DNA of 64,000 bases from Corythucha ciliata. Lineage: Eukaryota; Arthropoda; Insecta; Hemiptera; Tingidae. Of this stretch, positions 1-12,687 are shown piece after piece; the stretch's first letter is position 1, and each line of letters starts with the position of its first letter. Where the stretch lies: contig CM075942.1 in the NCBI GenBank assembly GCA_038030265.1, forward strand, positions 43,118,751 to 43,182,750. The letters run 5' to 3'. The notes under the pieces are model-generated. The model did not search any database. It was given only the letters and a program-made list of their open reading frames with translations, and was not told the DNA's origin. A program made the position numbers and the translations under genes.

Positions 1-237
1 GTAATTCAAATATTTTTGGTGGGAGTGAACCAATCGAATTGTCGAAATGAAGCAACACGTTCGAGAGTCCATCACTAAGTGGACAGACTTTAACATTTTA
101 TTAATTTTTTCTGGGATTTCTAATTTTTCTGAAGTCATTTTGCCCGTTTTTCTTTGTTTTTTTGTTTTTAAATATTTCTTGGGTCCTATTTTTGGTGGGG
201 CGCGTGCCCAAATGCCCTAGTGGATGAGCCGCCCCTG
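1..237. mobile_element. Right end of a truncated transposon (hAT-like terminus)
   Basis: Read on the minus strand, position 237 begins with CAGGGGCGGCTCATCCAC, a GC-rich terminus of the kind seen on many small insect DNA transposons. The other end would lie outside the window, so neither a terminal inverted repeat pair nor a target duplication can be confirmed. The interior is AT-rich with no coding frame. Confidence 0.35.
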
Positions 238-2330
238 GCCAGTAGTGTGTAGAATACACACTGAGAAAAAAGATCGGAGCCGAAAAAAAAATGTTTCAGT
301 CGAAAAAATAATTCGTGGAATACGAAGCACTCATTGGGTAGTCCAACTGAATCCATTAAAAGTCGGTAGTCTCTAACTGTACCAAAACACTAATTAAATT
401 GCCTCATTAACTTCGTACGATTTCATGTTACTTCAGAAGATTTCGATAGATATTGTCTTTTCCCGGGGACAATTTCGGTTTAAAATGAAGGAAAAATAGA
501 CAAAATACTTTTAGTTATGCATAACTAACACTGCCTAACGCGGATTCGTTGTTTTATAAAAATAACTAAGCTCGTAAATACAAAATAACGGAAATTTACA
601 ATAAGTTACTTTGAGCCCCGCAATTCGATTTTCCCCCCTCACATCAAAGTAACGCACTGTAGTGATTTTAACTGACTGACTTGAGGGAGACTGAGTTAAC
701 GCTCTGAACTTGATCTAGCGCAGTTTTTACAAACGACTGTATCACGTGATATACGCTGTGCTACTGTTACTTTCGTACCCATGTTACTTTTGTTCCCGGT
801 CTCCCCTACAATTTGAGTTGGAAAACACTTTTCAACTTCTCAGGAAATTTTTATTTATTTCAAATGTCAGCAAATATTTCGACGAAAAGCCTTGTTGGAC
901 TCTACTATTAGAAATCTAGTCACATAAATATTGAGAAAAATTCGTTAACAGCATGAAAACTCATGAAAATGGTGATGCGGCAAAATTGTGCCGCTAGCAT
1001 GTACTAAAGTGACTTTCTGAAGCGCAATTGCACTAGAGGGTATATTGAGAATCAAGAATCTCGAGAAAAAATTGTGAAATGTGGCGATAATTTGAAAGTG
1101 CCAACACCTGTTTTCACCCTTACTGCCTGTAATCCCTCCCTCCCCGAAAGCAGCGCTGGAAATTCCCTTATTTTTGTATTTGAATTGTGTTTTTTAAACA
1201 TGAAAGAACAAAAATTATACGCAAAACAAAAAAAAAACGCAAAGAACAAAAAATTTTCAGGGATGAAGAATTGCACACAAATCCCCTCCAAGCTTCTTTT
1301 CAAACCAAAAAAAAATCCATTAGTTAGCCTTTCTTCCTCCTCCTACTCTCGAAAAACGAAAGAAAAAAAAATCTACTGGCTGTTGACATTTTGCCCGGGT
1401 TCTTGGAGCTCAAGGGAATCGAGCGGTCCACCTTGGGTACAGAAGTGTGGCTCGATCACTTTTTTCAGCGGAGCACCTTCGCACGCACGAGTAGGAAAAT
1501 TGCAGCGAATATAATTTGTGACTCGATTTTATGATGAAAAAGGGCGAGGAGAATAAAAAAGGTAGTTTCGAAGGTGGAGAAACTGTCGTGCCGCAGAGCC
1601 ATTTTTTGAACAAATCTAAAAGCATAAGCACAGAAATTGTAGAAACATCCTCTGTCTGGTTTCTGGTAGAAGAATAATAAATTAACTTGAAATTATTCTC
1701 TTAAGACTGAATCACCTGCATCGCTAACCACACATTTCAACCCAATTAGTATCTCGACAGAGCCTGATAACGAGCATTAAATCCGTTGACATATTTCTCC
1801 GCCGAAGGGTCAATTATTCATTTAAATCCTTTTGTTTCAATAAAATTCCGAAAATCCTTACGGTTAGACGCTGTTTTTATTATATTTTAATCGTTCCAAG
1901 AACACAGCCTTGACATTTCATGCTAACACAACATGCACATGAAAGACTGTGACGAAGGATTCAAATAATAAGAAACACAGCAAACGGTTTGAATGATTTC
2001 TTCATATCAGACGTTGGGAATTCATGCTACAAAATTCATTGTACGTGCACAATAATGGGGTTATCACGATCCTTCTAACACAAGTTATGTGAACTCTGCC
2101 GAGTGCCGTCCGTTTTAATATATGGGCTTGCCTATACATATACGTAAATATGTGTGCGTGTGGACACGTATAACATTTCACCTGAAACATGACTACGCCA
2201 TTATTTCATAGACGTAAACTGTAAATATTAGGGGGGCCCCAAGACAAAAGTTTAAAAATTTTCAATGACGTCAAAAGGAACTTTTCCAACGAATTCCAAC
2301 TAAATGACTTTATGATTGTAATAACAATAA
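238..2330. other. Non-coding AT-rich stretch
   Basis: I see no gene here. Open frames on both strands around 1050-1630 begin at non-ATG codons or are Lys/Phe-rich products of A/T runs. No splice-bounded exon, tRNA or clear repeat was recognised. Confidence 0.5.
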
Positions 2331-2911
2331 TGACCGTCTGTTCCATTGTCTCGGGAATGCTATACACTTATGGAAAAAATCATCTGATTTCATTCAATTT
2401 TTCAGAGTTATTCAATTAGATCACACGGTTTTCTGTATCTAGTGCAGCACTACCGAAACCATGGAGGTAGGAACAAGTGGAGAGAGAGAAAGGCATTTTT
2501 AATGTAGAAGCATGTGAAGCCGGTTTTTCCGCCATTACACACCCACTGTTATCATTCACCTAGAGATGACGGGAGGGGAATTTATCATTTTTTCACTGAT
2601 CAAGTATCAAATTGTCAATGTTTTTGTTGGGTGAGACCTGATAACAGATGGTGTGTGGTAATGGCGGCCGGCTTCACGAAAAATGCGTTTCTCTCCCTCC
2701 ACTTGTTCCTACCTCCATGGTTATCATTCACATAGAGAAGACGGGAGGGGAATTTATCACTTTTTCACTGATCAAGTATCAAATTGCCAATGTTTTTGTT
2801 AAGTGAGGCCTGATAACAGATGGTGTGTAGTAATGGCGGCCAGCTTCACGAAAAATGCGTTTCACTCCCTCCACTTGTTCCTACCTCCATGACCGAAACA
2901 ATGGGACAAAC
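2331..2911. mobile_element. MITE of the GGTCCGTTCC family, split by a nested insertion
   Basis: The two outer parts (about 2331-2459 and 2892-2911) line up with the 135-bp MITE at 7851-7985. The left part has GTCTGTTCCATTGTCTCGGG followed by the shared core (ATCATCTGATTTCATTCAAT). The right part is GAAACAATGGGACAAACC, matching GAACAATGGAACGGACC. Divergence from the other copies suggests this is an old copy. It is interrupted at 2460-2891 by a different element. Confidence 0.65.
2460..2891. mobile_element. Foldback MITE with 8-bp target duplication (P- or hAT-type)
   Basis: The 432-bp insertion has inverted termini starting CATGGAGGTAGGAACAAGTG at both ends. It is flanked by the direct duplication ACCGAAAC (2452-2459 and 2892-2899). 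Removing it and one duplication restores the tail of the host MITE, so the boundaries are exact. Internally a 172-bp unit is tandemly doubled (2548-2719 and 2720-2891), so the right terminus is present twice. An 8-bp duplication is known for the hAT and P superfamilies; a terminus beginning CA slightly favours P. There is no transposase, so any movement would need a partner in trans. Confidence 0.85.
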
Positions 2912-2955
2912 CTTGTGTGTCACATGATGACCAATCGCGTTGTCGTTTTTTATTA

Positions 2956-3986
2956 GGTATTTTCCTTCGTTTCGCGAGTGTAGAAAATGTGTAGAACTGC
3001 GGTGTGCAAAATCATCCGATTTCATTAATTTTTTCGAAGTTAGTCAATGAGATCTCGTGGTTTTCATACTTGTGTTTCGCATATAGTCCAATAAAATTAG
3101 AATTTTACCTTCCAAAAGGTCCAGTATATATATATATTTAATCTCGTATTATACTATAGGTAAGGAGTGTTCGAGGAAATACTTTAAATTCTGAAACCTC
3201 CGGCACAACTTTTGGCAGCCAGAAAACTGCGATTTTTCAGTTTTTTATAAATATACCTTAAACCATCGTCTTTATAATGAAAACCTCCCATACGATGCAG
3301 GTAGGACATCAAATTTCCTACATCTTTTGTATTCAAAGTATTAAAATCGCATGTTTTCGACCAAACTATTTTCGGTGAGCTACATTTATTGTTATCAACA
3401 TTCATCCCTTGTTCATTCCTAACTTTTCGAGCCCTCTCCCCCCTATTCAATTGAAAATTTCAAAATCAGTTTTCTTCGGGCAAGCTGAAACTTTGGCAAG
3501 TCGGTTCCTCGTCGTTGTCACTACTCGACACACCAAGGGTTTACCACGTCACTGGCTTGCAACTGTTCGAAAAACCGGTGTCAAAGAGCTGAAAGAAGGG
3601 CTCTTGGCTGGAGTTTTCAGTGCAGTGGCTTTCAACCATTACAGGAAAAATGGTCCCAGAGGCTGTAGCGCGCTCCACATAGACCGTAGAAAAATACTTT
3701 GAATGAAAAATATGCAGGGAATTTTATGTTCTACCTGTACTGTATGAGGGGGTTTTCTCTAAAGCCGATGGTTCCAGGGATATTTCGAAAAAACTGAAAA
3801 AATTGCGGTTTTAGGGCTGGCAAAAGTTGTGCCGAGGGTTTTAGAATTTACATTTTTTTTCTCACATACTCCTTACCTACATACAAGATAAAAAATAAAA
3901 AATGTGACTGGACCTTTTGCAAGGTAACCCTTTTTTTCCAGATAATTTGAACGGACTAATACTACAGCGAAACAAAGGAAAATACC
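2956..3986. mobile_element. Foldback element with TA target duplication
   Basis: Inverted ends GGTATTTTCCTTCGTTTCGC (2956) and its complement (ending 3986) are flanked by TA on both sides. The arms continue inward in a gapped fashion (for example the GGTCCAGTA block near 3119 against the block at 3905, and ACTCCTTACCTA near 3870). The interior frames at 3184-3702 have no recognisable domain and I treat them as non-coding. It is probably a non-autonomous Tc1/mariner derivative. Confidence 0.75.
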
Positions 3987-4849
3987 TACTGTGCACCAAA
4001 ACTGATGAACCAAAATGAAGACATCGCGCTCCTTCAGAGATCATTTCAAGTTTTCGAAGATGAATGATTTGTAAATGTAATTTCAGAGCGAAAAGTAGAT
4101 TTGCATATTGAAAGTTACGTCAAGGTTTTAAACATTTATTCGCTCAGCGCATTGCCAGGCCGTGTGGTTGGCTGAAAAATCCCTCTTGAAAAAAAAAATC
4201 GTTCGCGGAGGTAGACGAAACACAATTAAAAGCCTTAACCCGTGATCGCTAATTGAATCGTTTCCTTTCGAAACAATAGAGACCCGCTGTTGAGAGGTTC
4301 TAAGTGGTTTTAATGTTTTTCCTACCATTCGCGGTTACGTTTGGAACAGGCAAAGAGTTACTTATAAGGTAGGTCCAAGGATGTCTGCAAAGCCGTTTTA
4401 AAAGAGGGGAAAATCGTTAAACCCCACTTCCCTGTTGAGGAGTTAAAGTCCCAATATTTCTTGGATCACTTTTTTCACTCCATTATGACAAGATTGCCTT
4501 GTGAAAATTTTCTATCGAGCCACACACATACGAAGATTCCAGGAATAATAATAAGCTTTGTTATGATTATGATATACCTACTATATGTGGTATTTGATAA
4601 TATCAATGTATGCTCGCGGAGTAAGTATAGCATAAATACAAATACTTCAGCACGTCAATGAGATGGAAATTGAATAACCTCAGAATCCTATACATACAAA
4701 TAAAAAAGAAAACAATGCACTGACCATGCCTAAAAGATGTTACCCCCATAAATAATTATGGTTTCGTCAGGCAAATTAGTTTTTCGTTCTGGTTTTGTAT
4801 AGGCCCCAGAACATTTTAGCGAATTTTTATTCTAATGAGAAAAAGTAAC
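3987..4849. other. Non-coding stretch, nothing recognised
   Basis: Short frames only, interrupted by A/T runs. No repeat partner elsewhere in the window was noticed. Confidence 0.4.
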
Positions 4850-5747
4850 GCAAGTATTGAACAAAGTCATGTAGAAAAAAAGTTGTCTCACTGAAAAAAA
4901 AAAAGTGACTCCAAACGTGAGTTTGAAATTTTTATCCCGTCAGAGTGCACCACTGGTCCTATTTGACGGGCTAGCACACCGGAAATTCATGGGACAACTT
5001 ATACTTTTCTCACATTAAAAATTTGTGTAATTGCATTTTGAGCTATTTATTTGCGCAAATAAGCTTCTGTCATCGAGACTGCAAAGGAATAATTTGTTTA
5101 CTCATGTTTATACTAATTTATTTCAATTATAAAAGCCAGCCAGAGGCCAGATTTACGTTGGTTTCGAACGAAACTGCATTTGGTCGGCAAATAAATGTAT
5201 TGAGTAAATAATTATGAATGAATTGAGGCTATCAAAGCAATTAATAAGCCATTTTATTACATCTCGGGTGGAACCAATTTTCGGACTGCATGCCCATTTT
5301 TAACGTTGTTACTATTTACCAGCTTTAGGCTCGAGTCTTCCTAATTGGAAACTTGCACATTTTAAAAAATGGGTTTTCTTGAAAAGGGTTCTCTTACAAT
5401 ACTATTGTACACAGTCGGATTTTATTCTGCGAATTTTGAAAAATTTTGAGTGGGGCTTGACAAGTCGCAAATTATACTCACGGTGCGGGGAGAGGGGTGT
5501 AAGACGAGTTTTCTGGAAGGCAATTTTTCTTGCTACAGTAAACGAAGAATTTATTTAATTAATTATTTATTTATTAATAACACCACTAATCACACAACTC
5601 AAAACGCAGCTAAAAAATGGATAAGCTATGTCAAATAGGGACCACCGCGCTGCTAACGGGAGCAAAAATGATAACTCAGGTTTAGCTTCAGTCCGCCTTC
5701 TAGTAAGTGAGACAACTTGTTTTTCTACATGACTTTGGTATTGAAGT
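4850..5747. mobile_element. Foldback element
   Basis: The sequence ACAAAGTCATGTAGAAAAA near 4863 is the complement of the block near 5715-5740. Further inside, TGGTCCTATTTGACGGG (about 4951) pairs with the complement of GTCAAATAGGGACCACC (about 5629). The ends are approximate because the outermost bases are diverged. There is no coding capacity. Confidence 0.6.
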
Positions 5748-7689
5748 AAAGGGCTTTTCAGTCATAACGATAGGCGACCGAAGAGAGGAGAGGCTATGTA
5801 GGCAAGATGAAAGATAAATTACGCGTTAAAGAGACACTCTTTTCGCCTTTCAGCTCGAATTTTGGCCTTCTCAAGTCAAATTTCGAACACTCTCAAAAAT
5901 TCAATTATTTTCAAAACAGAATGACTTTGCTGAGTACACTTTGAAAATGATTTGCGACTCAAGGGGTTTTTGAATGCATGGGCGAGCATATAACGATGCA
6001 CGGGATAGTAAAATCAGTTATGCCCATCCAACATCCACCAATCCAATAGAATGGTATAGGAGTAGTTCTTTCATAAATCGAGAAAGTTCAGATCGAGCCA
6101 TAGAGTTAGAAAAAGAAGAATCTCTCACTTGACTTTCAATATCTCCATGATGTTGATTTTAACAACGAAGAAGAAATAAAAAAAGAAAAGAAAAAGGAGA
6201 ACTCATTCATTAACCTCTCTGTATTATCTTGAATCCAATTAATGCTACGAAAGCTTTTGAACAAGAGAAGAATGCGTTTCTCTTTCGGTTCTCTTGTCTT
6301 TCACAAAAATTAAGCGCATGAGCTACCCAATCTAAAACCATAGACTTGAGCGTGAGAATTAACAACTCACAGTCGCTTTAACATAGGCGAGAAATTGTGG
6401 AGATATGATGTAGTAAAAATTTAATGCTTTTCGTCGACTTGTTGTTTATTAAATTTGCTCAATAACGTCGCCCATCCGACTGTTACCTGGAATAGTCGAA
6501 ATATTATTACACCAGCTCAAACAGTACTCAAGTAAACACAGCTCATCAATGAACTAAAGACACGTTTGATCTTGGCAGCTCATGCAAGGAGGAAGTTGAG
6601 AAGTGATCGGAAGTCAGAGCAGAGGCCATTTTGAGAATGCTCCTCGCACTCATCACATTCATAATTATAATCAGCTCCAAAATATTAATATTTCTCTTTT
6701 ATGATTCGAAAAGAAACCTCGAACGGGGAAAACCAATTTTACTTCTTCGCATTTACCAACTTCATATGAAACTTATTATGCAGATAACTAGGATATTGCT
6801 TCCCATTTCCCCTTGTGACAGATTCCATTCTGCAGGGGTGAAATATACTTTTGAAAATGGGAATAAAAAGCGAGTTTCTCTTTCGAGAAGAAGGTATGAG
6901 TTTCTCACAGGACTCTCAGGAGCTATAGAAAAAGCTGGAATCTGAAGAAAAAAGTCACTACTTCGACATAACGCATTTTATTAAGAAGAATCACCACGGT
7001 CCCTCATAAGAGTAATTCATGTTCATGTTTCCTCGGGAACATGAAGGTAAAACCAGAACTTCCCTAGTACGTGGAAAAACAAACACGGAAGGGCAAAATG
7101 AAGATTGAAAAAGTAGTTTTACCACGAAACATTATTGATCAGATTTCCTTCGATGAAATCCTCGAAGTGATTCCCCCCCCCCCATTCATGGTGAGGAGGT
7201 ACAGAGCACTGTTTTTTACTGGTGTGTATACCAAACTTACATGAATGAATAAAACACGACCTCTCTACATCGTTCCAATTACGAAAGCAGGTTCCTAATT
7301 ATCATCAGGATCTTCACCGAATCATTGATTTCAACCGTCTAATTAATTAAGTAGAACTAGTTATAGAATCAGTGATCAAGGACAACTTTCTTCATTAGTT
7401 CTTTCATCAGTGAAAAAGTTTCAATACCTTAATAGAATGGCGGCTTAATGAAGTTCAATGCCCGTCATCAACTATACACATTCAAATTCCCACCTATACA
7501 GATTTTCATTTTACATGCATTTGTTGAAATGGTTTTCGCCATATTCACCCTCAATGCTTTTCTTCAATGGACCATCCATGGATTAAATCCATTCGGCCCA
7601 AGCCCAGTAAACCTCACCGCCCGTCGAATTAGTATTCCCACACACAGGATTGAAAAAAAAAAAAAAAAAAAAAACAAAAACGAACGAGT
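5748..7689. other. Non-coding stretch
   Basis: No gene, RNA or repeat was recognised. The open frame at 6631-6945 lacks an ATG start and has no family resemblance. Homopolymer runs of C (7173) and A (7651) occur. Confidence 0.4.
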
Positions 7690-8300
7690 CGATAACTATA
7701 GAATCTGTGGGGATTTCACCCATTTTCGTAAATTTGGCGCATGAAGAAACCAATTTCACGGGTTTGTCCATTTCGAAATTCAAATTTCGTCGCTCAAAGA
7801 CATCAATTTCATGGGTCCAACTCACCCAAAAAGCCAATTTCACAGGACTAGGTCCGTTCCATTGTTTCGCGAGTGCTACACTTTTGAAGAAAATCATCTG
7901 GTTTCAACCAATTTTTCAGAATAAGTCAATGAAATCACGTGGTTTTCGTCACTAGTGTAGCACTAGCAGAACAATGGAACGGACCTACTGTATCCCTACA
8001 AATCCAATTTCACGCGGTTGACTCATTCAAAAAAGCAGTACCACTGGTTAGGCACTCTCGAAATTCAAATTTGACGCTCACAGAACCCAATTATGGAGGT
8101 TTAACCAATTCAATAACCAAACTTTGCCTTTTTGACGTCTTGAAAAAAACAATTTGCTGGTTTGGCTTTTTTTTAGAACCAAATTTGGCGGATCTATCAC
8201 GTCACAAACCCATTTAGCGTGAATAGCAGCCCAACAACACAATGAAAGCAAAGTAAAGAAAATTGAAGGCAGCACAAAAATGTCAATTTCACGTGGTTTC
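7690..8300. repeat. Degenerate minisatellite with an inserted MITE
   Basis: The motif CCAATTTCACGGG and variants recur at irregular steps of about 30-40 bases (near 7750, 7803, 7833, 8002 and 8283), mixed with GAAATTCAAATTTCG. The array is interrupted cleanly by the MITE at 7851-7985. Open frames across it arise from the repeat and look non-coding. Confidence 0.5.
7851..7985. mobile_element. MITE, GGTCCGTTCC family, complete copy
   Basis: This 135-bp element has inverted termini GGTCCGTTCCATTGTTTCGC and GAACAATGGAACGGACC, with TA directly on each side (7849-7850 and 7986-7987). The core ATCATCTGGTTTCA is shared with copies at 14954, 45700 and the split copy at 2331. The TA duplication fits Tc1/mariner-type transposition. 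Confidence 0.85.
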
Positions 8301-8306
8301 ATATTA

Positions 8307-9641
8307 GCCCAGTAAAATAAGGTGTCGAAGGTTGCAATAATTAGGGTAGATGATTTTTTTTTATTCATGTTGTTAGGGGTGGTGTAGGTAAGATGTGTTC
8401 AAACTGTTGACCTCGAAAAACCTAGGAATCATCCTTGAATTCGAGAAAGACGGCGAAATTTTTTGATTTTTTTTCGATTTAGGCACGTTTTTTGCTTAAG
8501 TAGCCATTTTTCGGCTGTGTCTGCGAAGTAACATTTCAAAGCAGACAAAGTTTCCGACAAAACTAGTCCAAAGCGGGATCTGGAGGTATCACAGTTTCTA
8601 AGACAGACATCGTCAAATTTAGGATACATTTTCAAAATTGACAAATGATGTTGATGTTTCTATGTCTCCATCATTTGTAACCATGTGGACTCATTTTAGT
8701 GGACAAAACGGTACACGGCCTTCAGATTTAGGCGAAACGTTCCAACAAAGAGGAAACAAAACTGTAACTGTCGCCCAAGAAGCTGCATAACTACATTGAT
8801 CAATAAAACATGGTTGATAGATGTAGTTCATAATTTCATTAGTTGGTACGGCCATTACTCGTAGTAGGCTGTACAAATGTTTTAGGTTTTCGTAATTCGT
8901 GATCGTGACCGTGTAGGATTGGTTTAATGGTCATTCTCACAAAAGAGACCAGGTCGACTTCTGTAACCACAATATTTCGATAACTATAGCTATAACTATA
9001 GTTTTAAGCGTTTTGTCTTTTATAGGACGAAATACGTAGACGTAGGGCAATACACCAAGGGCGTAGTTCAGTCTTCTTTTCGGCCTCGGACTATCAGCTA
9101 CAAGAGGCACTTTGTCCTGGCACCATCGCTCAGGCAAAATTAGGCCGAGTACTCAAATGGATCAAACTAAGTGTAGGTATTATTATTCGGTTTGTTCCGA
9201 CGTACCCACCCGTTGAAAACGTTCAGAACCGTTCGAAAATCATTTTTCCTTTATAAAAATCAATTCCATTGCGACATACTAACAGAGGTAATGATTCTCG
9301 CACGAATCCGAAAGAGTAAATTTTGGCAAAAATTTGACGAACTTTATCTTTGAAACTACGATATCTCCGAATCTCGCTTTGGACTCGTTTTGTCGGAAAT
9401 GTTGTCTAATTTGAAAAGTTACTTCGTAGTCACTACCGAAAACAGGCTAATTTTGCAAAAAATTTCCAAAACCCACAAAAAGTTCAAAAATATCGCAGTT
9501 TTTCTATAATTTAAGGGTGATCCCGAGGTCAACAATTGGAACACGTCATACCTACACCACCACAGACAATATGAAACCAAAAAATCATCTACCCTAATTA
9601 TTGCAACCTGACCCCCCTTTTTATTTCTTATTTTACTGGAC
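8307..9641. mobile_element. Foldback element with TA target duplication
   Basis: Inverted ends GCCCAGTAAAATAAG (8307) and CTTATTTTACTGGAC (to 9641) are flanked by TA. A second long match inside (TTGCAATAATTAGGGTAGAT near 8331, complement ending 9606) continues into arms of about 300 bp, including GGTGTAGGTAAGATGTGTTC against GAACACGTCATACCTACACC. The centre, about 8650-9290, has no coding potential that I recognise. Confidence 0.8.
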
Positions 9642-11920
9642 TATATATGTATTTCATAGTTCCCACCGCTTCTTCGATGGGTTGGGGCGAGGTAGTGGAG
9701 TTATTATTCAAGAGAATAAAAAAGACGTTGCCTCTCCACTGCGATTTTTAAAATTTTATTTGTCGTTCACATGAAATTGTTGATTTCATTTGACGGTATC
9801 ATGAAATAGCATTGACGAGGGGCCTTCCCTAATGTTTTGATAATTTAACGAGTGAACGACTCAACATAAATTGCTGAGGATGGCCTAGTAAAAAAGGAGG
9901 CCGAAACCGGTTCAAATTGCCATCTTTCTGGTTCATTTTAACGACCCATTTTGCCATTTTGCTGGGCCCATTTCGCTTGCATTTCCGATGATGGTTTACC
10001 TCAGAAGAGGAATTTCTCGGCCTTCACTGTAACAAAAACAAAATGTTGTGCTTTTTCGTTAATCCACGTGTTCATTATCATTGATCCATTCAAAAAGCAA
10101 TTATTTCGCGGTGTTATTCTATTATTTTACACTGCAGTTTCACGGATCTGGCTCTTTTCAAATACGAAATTTCGCATTCTCGCTTGAAAATCGTTCTCTG
10201 CCTCTCACTCTATCGTATATTTTACAGGTAAGAATGATGTGTACACTGCACACAGTCGTGTGGGGATGGCATTACAACCCGTAACGAAAACTCAAGGTTT
10301 ACAGACAAGTTGATGAACCGGAGATTTCACTTTTTTGTTCCGCGACAAGAATGGAAAGGCCACGGCTGGGTCACACAATTTTCCACCCTTTCCGTCATCA
10401 CTTAGCTCTAAAGAACGATCAGAAAAGGGGAGACCGAGCCGGGACCCCCGGTTTGTTGCCAACTCGTTGAATTCTCTCGATTAGGAACACACGCACACAT
10501 AGGATTAGGATTAACGCACTAATGAATAGTGCTACCCGATTTGGACGATTTTCACTTCAACTTCCATATTCAACTTTGTAGAAAGCCAGTACACCCCCAT
10601 CCCCAACCATGAACGGGTTATTTTTATTTCATCCACGTAAAATAATTATCTACTCATTATTCCAATAAAAAAAGCGTCTGCTAACGCATACGCATACGAA
10701 GATTTCTGAATTTTGCTGTTGTTTGCAACGTGATTTCACAGAGAAGAGCACCTCGTCTCAATTGATCATTCCATTTTCCTTTCAAGATAAGTTCCATGCC
10801 AATGACTGCATGTCTTTGAAGCCATGTACACATAGCTCTATTCGTGAAGTCATTGTAGCCCATATGTAACCGATTAAACTTCTTGGCTCCAAAAGTCAAG
10901 TATTTTAGTTGCACCTATAGGCACGCATATAACGTCGTCATTGTCCATTTGCACAAAATTCACCGTTGGATGATTTTCCGTGGCTTGGGTTAGCATTATC
11001 GGAAGTTCCCCTACAACAGCTGTTTTCAGCGATGGAAATGTTCATTCGTACATTCAGTTTTCGGTTATAAAGTTCAGCTATAAGCCATAACACTACCTCC
11101 AGTCCCGTAATCAAATAATCGTTAATATTTCTATCCCCATTCAATCAAGATCAGAATAAACAGATATCCACCTGTAATTTTCGTGTTTCACAGCAACAAA
11201 ACAGAGAAAACAAACGGATCTGATGTTTATTCTTATCTAGAGAGTATACTACAACAGTTCAATTCATTTATTATAATGTGAACATCGCTCTACAAGTAAA
11301 CCCCTTCACTTCGGTTCACTTACGTTATACGAGGGCAATTGTGGGTCATGTTCCACTTTCTATAATCGTAATAATGGTCCTCAGAGCCATCGAAGAAGTT
11401 CTCCGATAGAATTCACCTTTGGGGATGTCACTTAACTTTTTCCAAAACTCTTCTTTCTGCCCTCTTTATCAAGTTTCGAAAATGAAAGAAACGATAACGA
11501 CCCATTTTAATCTGTGTTGAATAGAAATGACCCGAAATCTCTATTGCTTTGATCATTTTACCGTTTAACAAAGTTTAAAGCTCCCTCTACTAATGACGAA
11601 CTTATTCGCTTTCAATTTAAAAGGCACTCCTCCCCCATTTTTTGCACGCTTGAAAATGGGTAAGGCTTTCATTCTTCTTTTTGAATTCTATCAGGCCAGT
11701 CAATCAATTACGAGGGGCTACTGACAAACGTATAATTGAACCAACTTTTGCCATAACCATGTATTCTTCTGTATGAATGGACTTGGAATATAAGAAGTCA
11801 AAGATAAGAAGTTGAGGAATGTGTCGACAAATCAAACGAACTGCAAGGATGTTGCTAATAGTGAGGAAAGGAGTGATTTTTCTCAGGGACGTTGGTAAGA
11901 AACTTCGGGGTATAATTTAC
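9642..11920. other. Non-coding stretch
   Basis: No supported gene. Short frames near 9951-10284 and 10681-11144 show no domain or splice context. No RNA gene was recognised. Confidence 0.4.
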
Positions 11921-12046
11921 TATAGTTGAACCAAACTCTGTTGGAACTTTTTAACAAAAATTCCAGATGTAAATGAACCTAATCATTATGTAAAACAAAT
12001 TGGTTTTATTGATTTTTAGGTTTTATTAGAATGTGGTTCAACTATA
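11921..12046. mobile_element. Short MITE, TATAGTTGAACCA termini
   Basis: This 126-bp segment begins TATAGTTGAACCAAAC and ends GTGGTTCAACTATA, a 13-14-bp terminal inverted repeat. The TA at each end may be the target duplication. The interior is AT-rich. Confidence 0.7.
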
Positions 12047-12687
12047 ATTTAGCCGATAGAAGCCCCTTCAGGGTAAGAACGAAAAAAATCTTCAAAGTCA
12101 TGCTTTGCAAAAACTTTCTAATAAAACTATTTTTCTCACAACAGCGTCCAAAATTCAATCCATCGGAGCCACGTTGAATGAACAAACGATGTAGTTGACT
12201 TTTGCAAAATAAATCTTAATCTCTCAGTTAACGCTGCCCCTTTCCTAGCACAGAGAACTCACTTCACCCTTATTGCATACTCGACTCGACCTTCTTTATG
12301 CCTCCCTTCTTCAGGGCGCTCGTCGAAAGACAAAACACGTTAAAAACCGCATTGTGTGAACCGCTCTATTGGTTTCTTAGTGTTCTCATCTACTTCCATT
12401 ACATGGGCGTTCCTACGTAGACAACATGAGGAAGTTTCACATTTTCCAAAAATATTTTTTTTCGATGAGGCGTATCAATACTTCAATGTAAATAAATAAA
12501 AATTTAAACACCTTCAGAATTTTTTTTTTTATTAACTAAGTTTTTATTAATCAAGTTGGCATATTTGAAATCCCGCCAAAACGAAAATTTTTCGCAACGT
12601 AATATCCCTTGATTTCTCTGTCCTTTTCATGCCTCTAAATATCTCATCTGTTTATCCTCCATTATTTTATTATTGGAGAGCTCTAAA

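Noticed and set aside
1052..1631. Overlapping frames of 73-146 codons on both strands
   Set aside because: Lys/Phe-rich products of A/T runs, non-ATG starts, antisense to each other.
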